Position numbers and translations under genes: made by a program. From Porpolomopsis calyptriformis (lineage: Eukaryota; Basidiomycota; Agaricomycetes; Agaricales; Hygrophoraceae), in contig OX621176.1 in NCBI GenBank assembly GCA_951640195.1, forward strand, positions 806,001 through 870,000: 64,000 bases of DNA. Reading direction: 5' to 3'. Below, in pieces: positions 1 through 9,987 of this stretch. Numbering within the stretch: the first letter of the stretch is position 1; each line of letters begins with the position of its first letter. The notes beneath the pieces are model-generated. The model saw only the letters and a list, made by a program, of their open reading frames with translations. It was not told where the DNA came from and did not search any database.

Positions 1-210
1 ATGGAACGATTGTGTAAGCAATGATTAAGTGTAAAAGATAAGATAAGAAAGATAAGAAGGAGTGACAAATGTCACACTTGTGACCGTGACTCGACCGGTC
101 GGGTAACGGTCACGTTGTGACAGCGTGACAATCGCAGCATCGAAAATGATAGTAAAGAGAACTGGCACACAGAAAGGAAATAATAACCAAAAAAGAGACT
201 TATCATAACA
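1..210 (-). repeat. Family A 3' LTR, partial
   Basis: Matches the end of the 5' LTR at 6214-6424 with a few substitutions and ends in the same TAACA. The purine-rich minus-strand tract directly beside it (211-221, read as ccaccctctca on the plus strand) is the expected polypurine tract. The other end lies outside the window, so no target-site duplication can be checked. Confidence 0.9.
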
Positions 211-319
211 CCACCCTCTCATTAGAATTGCATCCATGCAATGTTCAGAATAGACGTCGGAGATGTCTTGAGTAATCACGGAGGAGCCAACGGGGTGCAT
301 AACAGGGTTGAATTAGGGA

Positions 320-3300
320 CTAATACTCGTATCGTTTATGGATCTCGATGTCAAGAAGAGGGTTCACAATTTGGTAGGCACGGAGAGTTTGGCCTTGAGC
401 ATCAAGTCGAAGTACAGCCGTGACAGCATTGACTGGGGTTGACTCATGAACCCAAACTCTACGAACTTGAGGGGGGAGGATAGGGAGAAGGGCGGAGGCA
501 TCTTGCTTGAGATCAAGGAGGCGGTCAACAATGTCAGGAGACAATGGAACAATAGCATCGAGATTGTCATTAGATTGAGGTGGATAATAATCTTCGCCAG
601 GTGAATGAGTGACTGGGTTATAGAGCCTTGGATCAACTCCAGGGGAGTTATCAGTCTGGATCACTCTAATATTATTGGTAGGGGCTGGGCAATTTGGATT
701 CTCGATGTGGAATTTGCTGACTAGATCGAGGGCATTTTTGACATTTCGTTCAGGCTCCCAGGTGTCCTCTTCACGGGTGTATCCCTTCCAATGGACTAGG
801 TATTAGAGACGTCCTCTTCGTCGATGGGAGTCACGAATTTCTTCAACAATATACTCAGGTTCTCCTTCAATATCTAAAGGGAGCGGAGGGGGAGGTTTTT
901 TTTGGTTCGGGAATTTGGGGGGACGATATGGAGAAAGATATGATTCATTGAACACAGGGTGAAGGCCAGGCCAAGGGAGTTCAAGGTGGTAAGAGGAGTG
1001 ACCAACCCTCTCAACAATCTTGAAGGGTCCAAAACGTTTGTCATCAAGCTTCTTCATTGGACGATTAGTGCGAAGATTGGTTGAAGCAAGGTAAACTCGG
1101 TCTCCAGGTTGGTATTCAACAGCTTGACGGGCATGCCTATCATGGGTTTCTTTCATCCATTCATTCGCTTGGCGAAGGGCAGATTCAGCTTCACAGTGGA
1201 TGTTCTTCATACGAGTGGCAAACTCTTGAGCAGATTCATTCCTGACTTCCTTCTTGGAGCTATCTCCTTTCCAGGGGTGCCGACCATAGTTGAGGAAGAA
1301 TGGTGTTTGGTGAGTTGCAGCATGAATAGAGTTGTTGTATGAAAATTCAGCTAGCGCAAGCCATTCCTTCCAGTTGTCCTGACGGTGGTTGATAAAGATA
1401 CGGAGATACTGTTCAAGCGTCTGATTCATCCATTCAGTCTGACCGTCAGTTTGGGGATGGTAGGCAGTGGAGATGTTTTGGGAGGTTCCAAGAAGGCGAA
1501 AGAGGTTGGTCATATACTTTGATACAAATCTAGGGTCACGATCATGGATGATTCGTTTGGGGAGTCCATGGTCTCGGATAACACGGTCTCGAATGATTTT
1601 GGCAAAGCCTTCAGAATTGAGTTCAATATGGGTTGGTTCAAACTTGACAGCCTTTGTGAACCAGTCAACGATGGTAAGGACAGCGTTATAGCCTTGACAC
1701 TCTGGTATGGGGCCTACAAGGTTGACCGTAATCATTTCCCAAGGTTGCATTGGTGGTTCAGAGGGGTGGAGTAGGGTCTTGGTAGGGAGATGAGAGGCTT
1801 TGGTCCTTTGACAGGTTTTGCATCCAGCGACATAGGTTGCAACATCTCATTGAAGCGTGGGCCACCAGTAGTCTCGAAGGACACCTTCAGCAGTCTTGTA
1901 CTGGCCATAGTGTCCAGAGAGTGGGGTGTCATGATACTGAGAGATGATGTCGCCACGGAGGGTTTTGTCAATGGGGACATAAATCCAATTCTTGAAGGTA
2001 CAGACACCATCATTAGAGGTTTCCCAGTTTTGATCCCTTTCTGAAACAAGCATGATAGTCTTGTCCAGGTTGTTGCGAGCTCGGACAATTCGGGAATGGA
2101 AGTCGATAGGCTTAATATCGTGTTGGACTTGCCGTAGATTGAGTTTGTTTTCTTCTGGGACAGGGCCTAGGGGTTTGCAAGGGAGAGTGTCGAAAGGTGA
2201 GAAGAGATTATCTGTGAGTAAAATGGCATCATTATTGTCATCCATCCCCCTTTCAAATCCTGGTCGTCTCGACAGGATATCAGCCTTGGAGTTTGATTTC
2301 CCCGGGATGTGGTGAAGCGTGAAGTGATAATCTTGTAACTCTGTGAGCCAACGGGCCTGTCGTTTGTTGAGCTTTTGAGGCTTTTTGAAGTATTGGAGAT
2401 TAGCATGATCTGTCCAGATCTTGAAATCTTGCTTAGCCGATATTAAATGTTGGTAGAATTCCTGGAGCGCAATCATCACAGCAAGTAATTTGCGGTCATA
2501 GATCTGATAATTTCGTTCTGTAGGGGTGAGAGATTTCAAGATGAAGCCAATTGGTTTCCAAATGTTGTCCTGTTGTTGGGAGAGAACAGCACCTATGGCA
2601 TAGTCTGAAGCATCGGTCTCTACACGGAAAGGGTCCTGGTCATTGGCAATAGAGAGAATTGGAGAAGTGGTAATGAGAGTCTTGAGTTGGTCAAAAGCAT
2701 TCTGGCAGTCTTGAGTCCAGTCAAAAGGAACACTTCCAGTAAGGGTGTTAAGAGGTCGGGCAATTCCAGCAAAGTGGTGGATAAAACGTCGGTAGAAGTT
2801 ACAGAACCCGAGGAAGGACTGAACATCACGTTTGCATTGGGGGATTGGCCATTCAGAGATTCCCTTGACCTTGATCGGGTCCATCTTGACTTTTCCTTCA
2901 GAAATGATGACACCAAGGTACTCCACTTTATTCTGGTCAAAGTCACACTTCTCCGGCTTGAGGTAGAGCTTGTGTTTACGAAGAAGGGACATTACTTCAT
3001 AGACATGTTTGTGATGTGTATCAAGATCTCTGTCGAAGATGAGGATGTTGTCAATGTAGATTAGGACATGACCTTGGCAGATTTGGACATGGAAGATATC
3101 GTTCATCATATTTTGAAAGGTGGCAGGGGAATTTGTGAGACCGAAGAACATAACAAGGGGTTCGAAGTAACCGCGATTGGTATGAAAGGCTGCCTTGAAT
3201 TCATCCCCCTCCCTGATCCGGACATTGTTGTAGCCCCAGCGTATATCTAGCTTGGTGAAATAACGGGCATTCTGTAGTGTGTCGATCAATTCTGTGATTA

Positions 3301-4614
3301 AAGGGAGAGGATACTGGTTCTTGACAGTGATTTCATTAAGCTTGCGGTAGTCTTGTATAGGTTGGAGTCTTCCATCTTTTTTCTTGATGAAGAAGAAGGG
3401 GGAGGCAATAGGGGAGATGGAGGGTCGGATTCGTCCAGTCCGGAGGTTTTCATCAAGGAATTCATTGAGTTGAGCTCGTTCATCCACACTAAGTGGGTAG
3501 ATCTTGCAGTCAAGTACTTCTTCAGTTCCAGGTAGAAGTTCAATGGCATGATCCCAGGGACGATGAGGTGGAAGTTCATCAAACTCTTCCTTGGTGAATA
3601 CATCCTCAAACTCATGAAGGTAAGAAGGGACACTCTCTCTCCAGGAGGCAGTCTTGTCCTGAGCCTCATACGCTTTGATTGCGAGTTCTTGGGACTTGGT
3701 CGTGAGGAGGCAGATATTGATTGCAGGGGTAGGGTCCACCATGAGGATGTGATCTCCCTCCTCAAGAGTGAGAGCATTCAAGCTGCAAGAATCAATATGG
3801 GGGTTACAGTCAGAAGGGCATCTGTCAAAGATGAGGGTTCCTTTCTTCCAGTCCACTGAGGGGTTGTGAATCTTGAGCCAATCATGACCGAGGAAGATCT
3901 GTCCTTTGCCAAGGTTGGTAACACCAAAGTTGATTCGCTCCCAGTGGGTACCGACCCTGAGCTCAAGAGTGACCATTTCAGAGATCGGTCCTTCAGTATT
4001 AGGCTGGCCATCTGCATTTAACACAGGGATTGGACGTGCAAGCTTGACTGTGTGCAGGTCATGGTCATGGACATATTTCACATCGATACAAGAGCCTTCG
4101 CATCCACTATCAACCAGAGCAGTTGCTTGATGTTCAGCTCGATTGTCAAGAGTGACAATGGTGGTCTTGAGAACAAGTTGGGATCCTTTGGTGCCTCGAA
4201 CAAACACGTGGGGGTCCTTGAGTTCATTAATGGCACAGATGGCATTCTCGGGGGACAGCAGATTGATTTCATCAACAGTGTGTTGAGTCATCTCGCAGAA
4301 GCGTACAGGGTGAGACCATTGCTTGAGGATGGGGATTGCTTGATGGGGGTTACGTCTAAGAGTAGTAGCGACAGTAGTGGGTAACAAGGGGAGAGGATAG
4401 GGTAGGGTGTGTTCCAGGGTTTCTGCTTGTTGCAAGTTTGAATTCGGACTTGTTAGAGAAGGTGAAGAGATGCTGGCATTGGCATTTACTGTACATTACG
4501 TCATAGAGGGAGTAGAGAGGAAGTCCGAATCATTCTGCAAGCAACGCAAGAAAAGAGCATATTCAGTCAGATGAAGGAAACACGTCTTCACCGACCATCG
4601 TGAAAATCCTGGTC
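320..4614 (-). pseudogene. Family A pol: protease, RT, RNase H, integrase, chromodomain (3 stops)
   Basis: One reading frame runs from the gag frameshift site at 4621-4627 to a stop at 320-322 and is broken by TAA at 4496-4498, TGA at 1847-1849 and TAA at 803-805, each one C-to-T step from CAA or CGA. Order: protease with a DSG active site (near 4105-4110), RT with YIDN instead of YIDD (about 3046-3063), RNase H (ETDASDYAIGAVLSQ), an HHCC integrase zinc domain around the 1847 stop, the integrase core, and a chromodomain (EYIVEEI, then YLVHWKGYTREEDTWEP) straddling the 803 stop. The first integrase catalytic Asp is Asn (codon 1721-1723). The D of HDRDPRF and the E of TDGQTE remain. There is about 110 nt of tail after the chromodomain and no third ORF. 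Confidence 0.9.
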
Positions 4615-5475
4615 CTATTGGTTTAAAAGCCCATTCAGCTCACTAAGTTCATCATCATCCATCTCCATCATAAGTGCTCTAACATTGACCTTCACCTTCT
4701 CCTGGGGGCAGTCACGACGGAAGTGTCCAACTTCACCACAATTGAAGCAATGATTACTCTGTCACGTCTTGTCCAGATCCATTGGCACACCTCGACCACC
4801 ATGGATAATTCCAGAGGAGGTCTTAATATCTGGAGAGGTTTGGTTCTGAGCAGGAGGGCGGGGGGTAGGATGGAAGGTGGTAGGAGCCATAGGCTTTTGC
4901 AAGCGTTTATGGGATTGGAACTGTTCAAAGAGTCGTCCAATCATCATGACCTTGTCGCAGTAAGCTGGGTACGTGGTGGGGAGGGGAGGAGATGAGTAAA
5001 CCTGGCGAATAATAGCCTGGTGGGTGTTCTTTTCAAGGATGCGAATCTGCTCCTTATCAGAGTTTTCAAGACCAGCATCGTGAAAGAGAAGCTCGAGCTT
5101 GAGGATCCATTCATCAATTCGCTGGCGATCCTGTCGGCAGTGCTCAACTTCCTCACGAGCCCGCCGCTCAGTTACGCGATCCGCAAAGCTCGCAGTGAGG
5201 GCATCTCTAAAGGTACTCCAGGGTCCAAGGGGAACGGGGTCTCCTTCATCATTTACCACACTGAAGTATTCATCAACATAATGCTGAGCCCAGGTTGCCG
5301 CCGTCCCTTCCTTCATGTAGGAAAGGGTAACAAGAATACATTCCTCATCGCTAGTAACTTGTCGGCCATGGAGGTAGATAGTCACCTGCCACATCCAGTT
5401 TCTGAAATCCTTTGGGGCACCATCGAAGGTGGAGGGCTCGGCGAGTTTAATCTTATTGGGGGTAGTATCAGTCAT
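4615..5475 (-). pseudogene. Family A gag (capsid and CCHC nucleocapsid, 1 stop)
   Basis: Gag starts at ATG 5475 (MTDTTPNKIKLAEP) and has a retrotransposon capsid domain (FDGAPKDFRNWMWQ... LPTTYPAYCDKV), then a nucleocapsid knuckle CFNCGEVGHFRRDC, and ends at TAG 4615-4617. It packages the RNA and builds the virus-like particle. An in-frame TGA at 4762-4764 lies between capsid and knuckle, directly after MDLDKT; CGA to TGA explains it. The product would be about 286 residues, normal for Ty3/Gypsy gag. The slippery heptamer for pol sits two codons before the stop. Confidence 0.9.
4621..4627 (-). promoter_or_regulatory. Putative -1 ribosomal frameshift site T TTA AAC (family A)
   Basis: On the minus strand the gag codons CTT TTA AAC CAA TAG contain the heptamer TTTAAAC in the correct phase (X XXY YYZ), the same heptamer used by many viral -1 frameshift sites. 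Slipping back one base enters exactly the pol frame. I did not fold the downstream region for a pseudoknot. Confidence 0.7.
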
Positions 5476-6023
5476 TGGTGTAGGAAAGGTTGGGGGGGGG
5501 GGGTGTGTTGGGGTTCGCTGGGGGTGTCTTCAAATTCTATGTCGTCCAAGAGACTGTATCTAACCCTCAAGCTTGTTCCTGGTGGTGTCGTTGCAGATTG
5601 TCTCGGATGTGGACTTCCCTGATAAGGTCAGTACCACGTTGGCAAAAGATGCAGATTAATGAAGCAAGGAAGTGGGTGACTGGTTTAGGAGTATGTAGTG
5701 GCACGTGTGGGGATTGATCTAGAGCACTTCAGACACTAGCAAATCTGGATACAAGATCAACAGTTCAGCAGTGGAAGGCTGTGTGGAAGAAGGGGGGGCA
5801 GATAGGGATAGGGGTGTAAGGTGGGGCAGGATCAGTGGAGTAGTCCAGAGTAGTGGTCAACTTGAAACCAGTGGAGACGTCCGTTAGGGTCTTCCAAGTA
5901 GTTCCAAATGAAAGAGGATAGGACGTCCAAGGTTGTCTTCAACTAGTGAATAGTTGTGGAAGATGATAAGGAGCAGTTCCAAGGAAGTGCTGGAAGAAGT
6001 GAGGTTGAAGAGGTGAGTTAAGG
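5476..6023 (-). other. Family A 5' leader
   Basis: About 550 nt between primer site and gag ATG with no supported gene. It carries a poly-G run on the plus strand near 5490-5502. It is probably the packaging and leader region of the element RNA. Confidence 0.5.
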
Positions 6024-6034
6024 AGGTTGAACCA
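6024..6034 (-). promoter_or_regulatory. Self-primer binding site of family A
   Basis: Two bases after the 5' LTR the minus strand reads TGGTTCAACCT, the exact complement of AGGTTGAACCA inside the same LTR (6129-6139). That LTR copy begins 36 nt after the start of the TAAATATA box (6168-6175), where the RNA should begin. This is the arrangement of Tf1, which primes with the 5' end of its own RNA. I see no tRNA-like TGG site flush with the LTR. Confidence 0.75.
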
Positions 6035-6036
6035 GC

Positions 6037-6424
6037 TGTTAGGTGCGAAGCAGGACTCAGGTCTTCACTCTGGGAGGTCCAATGTGGGTCTTAGCCGATG
6101 CAAACAAGAAGTTGGCAAGTCCAAGTTGTGGTTCAACCTAGAGAAGTACAAGCAATTCTGAGCTGCCTATATTTACCCTAGCTGAGTCCGAAAATGTGAT
6201 TATGTAATCAATACATGGAACAATTGTGTAAGCAATGATTAAGTGTAAAAGATAAGATAAGAAAGATAAGAAGGAGTGACAAATGTCACACTTGTGACCG
6301 TGACTCGACCGGTTGGGTAACGGTCACGTTGTGACAGCGTGACAATCGCAGCATCGAAAATGATAGTAAAGAGAACTGGCACACAGAAAGGAAATAATAA
6401 CCAAAAAAGAGACTCATCGTAACA
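6037..6424 (-). repeat. Family A 5' LTR (388 bp)
   Basis: Bounded by TGTTAGG on the left and CGTAACA on the right. On the minus strand it carries a TATA-like box at 6168-6175 and an inferred RNA start near 6139. The left edge is inferred from the TG dinucleotide and from the primer site next to it, because the partner LTR is cut by the window. Confidence 0.8.
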
Positions 6425-8472
6425 ACCGCTCTCAACAAAACACAAGTAACTCATCAGAGTTACCCCCAAAAAAATGGGTGTGTAACAGCACCATCAATGT
6501 TGCGATACACTCCAGTCACCAGAGGTGTAAAGTCTGCAAAGATTATGTAATGCATGTTATCAAAGACAGCGTATATGAAGACACCTCATTGAAAGAGGCA
6601 TTTGAGGACTGCCGCAAGGCACACCAAGAGGAACTCGTCACAGAGATCTGAAACCTAACTGTCTCACTCAAGAAGGCTCAAGACGATGGTGACTACTATC
6701 GCACTTATTATGAACAAACTCAAGATGAGCTCTATCAAGCCAATCAGCTCATAGCCGAGCTAAATAAGTCTAATGATGCTAGCGAAGCCGAATCACTAGG
6801 AAAGCACAAGCGCTCCCGTACCGAGGGATCGCATTCGCAATTGTCAGAATACACAAGGGCAGCCAGCCCTGTGACCAAGACCCCCTCTGCCCACAACAAG
6901 GGCAAGGGAAAAGAAACCAACAAGGAGGCTCAATGAAGAGCCGATATGGAACATTTCAATCCGTACTTGGACAATGAGTTAGCAGGCTGTGGTCCAATGT
7001 TTGAAAACCTCAACAAGGAGGATAACGCATATATCAAGAGACACTTCCCTCAACTCATTCGAGAGAATGAGGAACTGAAGGCTTGCCTTCAACCCACCTT
7101 GTATGTCAAGTTCCCAAACCTCCCAGATCTGGGAGTGAATAATCAATCTGGCCCTAGTGGCGAGATGATCAAACAGTGCAAGAAGCACTTGACCATTACT
7201 GCTTGGCCCAGCATCCCTGCTGGGGCCCATTACTCACCCATTGACCAGACCATCCAGGTTGGCACAAGCGCTGAAGCAGCGTGATGAAATGAAGCAATGG
7301 GATTGCCCCCTCTGTGTGGAACTCAATCTGCAGATGACCACGGGTTCATTCAAGCCTAAGAATCAGGCAATAACGAGGCTCTCAAACTTGCGTGATCATT
7401 CGTCATGACAGCACAGGCGACTCCTTGAGAGAGCAGAATGGATGCTCAATGCGTTGTGTTAATCAATTGGAGAGTTCCCACCTGGGCTTTAGGTGATTCC
7501 ACTGATGCACCTGTACAGGTGCCGACTTCTTCTGTGCCAGGATGGATTAACCCATCTCAGCCAACCGCCATGAGCTCCCCGGAAGAGTGGGCTTGGTGGT
7601 TCTACATAAACCACTGTGCCGCGCACCCTGGAGTGCGCTTAGAACGAGATGGCAGCATTTTGCTGTGAAGCCTCTGCGGGATGCTTTTAGTTAGTTAACA
7701 CAAACCAAAGTCACCTAAGACCCATGCTCCCGCTGGATCATCAACAGACACTGACCAGATACAGTCGCAATACATCAGAGCAGTGGCCCTCCTGTTTGGA
7801 ATGCCTGGCCGCTATTGCTCACTTGTGATGGGATCGAACCTGTCCATTGTGGAACCCCCCAGAGAACCAGCCCAGTACTCTGGATCATCTAATGTCACAG
7901 AACAATCCCTTGTTCTGTTCTTCGCCGGACAAGGCGTGATGTTTGAACAGGCAGATGACACCTTTGTCTATGCCTTTTAATGGCTTGAGGACACCCTCCA
8001 GGGTAATGTCTTGGACTTATCCTCCCTTGAGACATACAGAGAGTCTGTACGTAATACATTAGCAAGGAATGGCATTCCTTCATCACTTCGTGATGGAAAT
8101 GATACATGGTTCCCAGATGGACATCCTCACTGACATCCCCAGTCTCGTATCTTGTCTAATAACGAGTCTGTTGCCCCATCCGTGGGCCTTATCACCCAAG
8201 ACACGTTTGATGTGTCTAACTTGTTCACTCGGCATGGACAAATCATGTACACGCTCACCGAGCATGGACTACCCCATGGCTGGGACTCGTCCCACACTTT
8301 GCGACGCCATTCATGGCGTGATTCACAAGACAGCACTGCACCACCAGGCAGCGTTAGTGAGCAAGTATCACTTGGCTCGCCGATCCCCAAACCTGAGCTA
8401 GCTTTGCTTCAGGAACGTATTGATAGTACGTCAGAGATACCTGATGTCCCAATGGACTATGGACAAATGTAG
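6425..8472 (+). pseudogene. Family D third ORF, 5'-truncated copy (D4)
   Basis: A single plus-strand frame runs from the A junction to TAG 8470-8472 with several in-frame stops (for example TGA in VTEI*NLTV, two adjacent near 7282, TGA after DGSILL, TAA after FVYAF). It contains the Cys/His cluster CNSTINVAIHSSHQRCKVC, a charged coiled-coil-like stretch (KEAFEDCRKAHQEEL... DELYQANQLIAELNKSND), a Ser/Lys-rich linker, and a C-terminal block with FYINHCAAHPGVRLERDG and YIRAVALLFGMPGRY. I do not recognise the family. It has no signal peptide or clear membrane segment, so it is not an obvious env. The same frame is retained in three copies, which argues that it is a genuine element gene. Confidence 0.75.
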
Positions 8473-8573
8473 TCATCACCGCAGTTGTATTACTACAGCA
8501 TTTATTTTCTGTTTCTCTTAGTTCTTTCTATGTAGTATATAGATTGTTTTATGTGTATTCTGCCTGGCTATCA

Positions 8574-8612
8574 GGCTTAACTTACCCCAGCAGTTAAGCC
8601 AAAGGGGGAGGA
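8574..8612 (+). other. Hairpin and polypurine tract of D4
   Basis: GGCTTAAC at 8574-8581 pairs perfectly with GTTAAGCC at 8593-8600. AAAGGGGGAGGA follows directly and ends at the LTR. The tract primes plus-strand DNA in LTR elements. The hairpin recurs beside the tract in D3 and D-minus. Confidence 0.75.
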
Positions 8613-8807
8613 TGTAACAGATATGTTACATACAGCCACCGCACTGTGTTTGTACATATTTGTACCAGATACCTTAAGTACCAGTTATGCTTAGGTAAAC
8701 AATAAGTTTACATCCCACTCCCGCTTATACCAGATTGCCCCAATACATTGGTTCTGTGCATATCCTGGTATTGAGCAAGGTGTGATAACTTATCCCCAAC
8801 CCTTACA
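8613..8807 (+). repeat. Family D 3' LTR (195 bp, D4)
   Basis: TGTAACAGATATG to CCCTTACA, the same length and sequence as the D LTRs at 38827-39021, 49188-49382 and 53803-53997. I see no strong TATA box in this LTR. Confidence 0.92.
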
Positions 8808-8980
8808 CTGACTTAGCTGCTGCATATTACTGTGCAACTGCAGAATGCATCATCACTGACCAATAATAGCAATATCCCCTCTAATCTACAAGGTAATGAA
8901 TGTAGGAGATAAGATAAGATTAGAATTAGTGATAAGATGAAATGAAATGAAAAAAAGGATGCATCGTAACACCATAGGTC
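8808..8980 (+). repeat. Truncated family H LTR remnant
   Basis: Matches the reverse complement of part of 34388-34752: shared cytosine-rich CTAATCTA, AGATAAGA and GATGCATC motifs and a terminal GTAACA. Its 5' part is missing at the D4 boundary. No coding sequence. Confidence 0.6.
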
Positions 8981-9208
8981 AATCTGATGAGGGAGGATGT
9001 AATGGATATGGCTGTTACAGGAGCAGTCATAAGGATGTGATCCTTATTTGTTGGTATTTGTACCAAAGAGTAGTACATAGCCAGTATTTACCCTTTTTTA
9101 GGTAGTTCTTTTTATATCTTGCCACTACTTATACCAGGTTTACACAACTCCAATAGATATTGGTTGTATTCAGCTGATTTGGAGTAAGGCAAGTCTTAGA
9201 ACCTTACA
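8981..9208 (+). repeat. Family C 3' end: polypurine tract and LTR (8998-9208)
   Basis: GGTCAATCTGATGAGGGAGGA followed by TGTAATGG... CCTTACA matches, in opposite orientation, the left end of the C element at 30391-30640. Only the 3' end of this copy remains. The H LTR remnant abuts it on the left. Confidence 0.75.
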
Positions 9209-9680
9209 ATGCTTATCCCAGTTACATTGCAATAATAGCTGGTAGACTAGTATCCTAGAGTTCCAGATGACAATCTGTAGTGGCTCTATCAACTACTGAA
9301 GCAGAATACATCACTATTATCCATGCTAGCCAGAGTGCAACCTTGATAGACAAGTTCATAACTGATATCTATCTCCTAATTTCCAAACCCATCACCTTAT
9401 ATACAGACAGTAGAGGAGGAGAAAGCCTTGCAAAGCATTCAGCCAACTTCACAAAGGTCTAACACTTACTTGTTAGATATTATGAGCTATATGATGCCAT
9501 ATGAAAGAAGGAATTTGAAATAATCCACATACCAGGTTCTGAAAATCCTGCAGATATATTCATAAAACCACTTACACACCCCACTTTGTCAAAACACCTC
9601 TCATTCCTCAGTATTGCAGTCAAGGGGGAGTGTGGTAGTAGACCAACTGATACTGTCTCTGTATGATTACACAATACCTT
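9209..9680 (+). pseudogene. Ty1/Copia 3' remnant: RNase H end of pol and start of LTR
   Basis: Translation gives SVVALSTTEAEYITIIHASQ... PITLYTDSRGGESLAKHS... IPGSENPADIFIKPL, the C-terminal RNase H signature of Ty1/Copia pol. Stops follow FTKV and YDAI and the D-N substrate motif is degraded. AAGGGGGAG at 9622-9630 is a polypurine tract, and a probable LTR starts TGTGGTAGTAG at 9631; its far end is unclear. This is the only Copia sequence I see in the window. Confidence 0.8.
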
Positions 9681-9987
9681 AGCATGTTGTACATGACACC
9701 ACTTGTATTATGCTTACTTCTCCATATGTAGTACATTTTCCACAGGTACTAGAATATACAGTGTGTTGTACATGACACCACTGAGTACTCTTTCCACAAT
9801 ACTGACAAGTGTCGGAGGTGTCTGACTCAGCATCACAACAACACTGCGTACAAGAGGGCCTTGTACGCAGTGTTGTGAAAAGATCTGCCTTAGGCATAGT
9901 GCTGCCAAGTCACGTGCAAGCTGCCGTAAGAATCACGTGAAGCCACTCTGCCTGCCAGCTGTTTACACCGAACACGTACCACAAGAA
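9681..9987. other. Copia LTR debris and upstream region of the SPF1-like gene
   Basis: No gene. TGTTGTACATGACACCACT occurs twice (about 9685 and 9764), and a 17-bp perfect inverted repeat lies at 9838-9876. The gene's own promoter must overlap this transposon-derived stretch or lie in its last hundred bases. No TATA box is evident. Confidence 0.5.
9838..9876. repeat. 17-bp perfect inverted repeat with 5-nt spacer
   Basis: ACAACACTGCGTACAAG at 9838-9854, spacer AGGGC, and its exact reverse complement at 9860-9876. It lies about 110 bp upstream of the likely start of the SPF1-like gene and could be a foldback scar or a hairpin element end. Confidence 0.8.

Larger units (their letters stand above)
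1..6424 (-). mobile_element. Family A Ty3/Gypsy chromovirus (decayed)
   Basis: Minus-strand LTR retrotransposon. The right (5') LTR is 6037-6424. The left (3') LTR is visible only as 1-210, which matches 6214-6424 almost base for base, so the element starts left of the window. Gag with a CCHC knuckle, protease, RT, RNase H, integrase and chromodomain follow in the Ty3/Gypsy order. The polypurine tract is at 211-221, next to the 3' LTR. The right flank (accgctctcaac) continues as the third ORF of a family D copy, so A landed inside D4. Four in-frame stops make it non-autonomous as sequenced. Confidence 0.93.
6425..8807 (+). mobile_element. D4: 3' part of a plus-strand family D element
   Basis: Homologous to the 3' parts of D3 (51577-53997) and D-minus (38827-41220, reversed): third ORF, hairpin, polypurine tract and a 195-bp LTR at 8613-8807. 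The 5' part lies beyond the window, on the other side of the family A insertion. The base after the LTR begins CTGAC, with no matching left flank available. Confidence 0.9.

Noticed and set aside
25..300. Hydrophobic minus-strand ORF near the window start, repeated at 6239-6469
   Set aside because: It lies across the family A LTR and occurs only because the LTR is duplicated; it is an LTR reading, not a gene.
803..4435. Stop-codon readthrough or recoding in A pol as a regulated feature
   Set aside because: The stops fall at unrelated places in different elements and all look like C-to-T decay, so simple degeneration is the better explanation.
6425..8472. Envelope gene (third ORF of family D in the env position)
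   Set aside because: No signal peptide, cleavage site or transmembrane anchor is visible.
9764..9785. TGTTGTACATGACACCACT direct repeat as an element's target duplication
   Set aside because: Nineteen bases is too long for an LTR or DNA-transposon duplication and the 78 bp between has no terminal structure; it is more likely Copia LTR-internal repetition.
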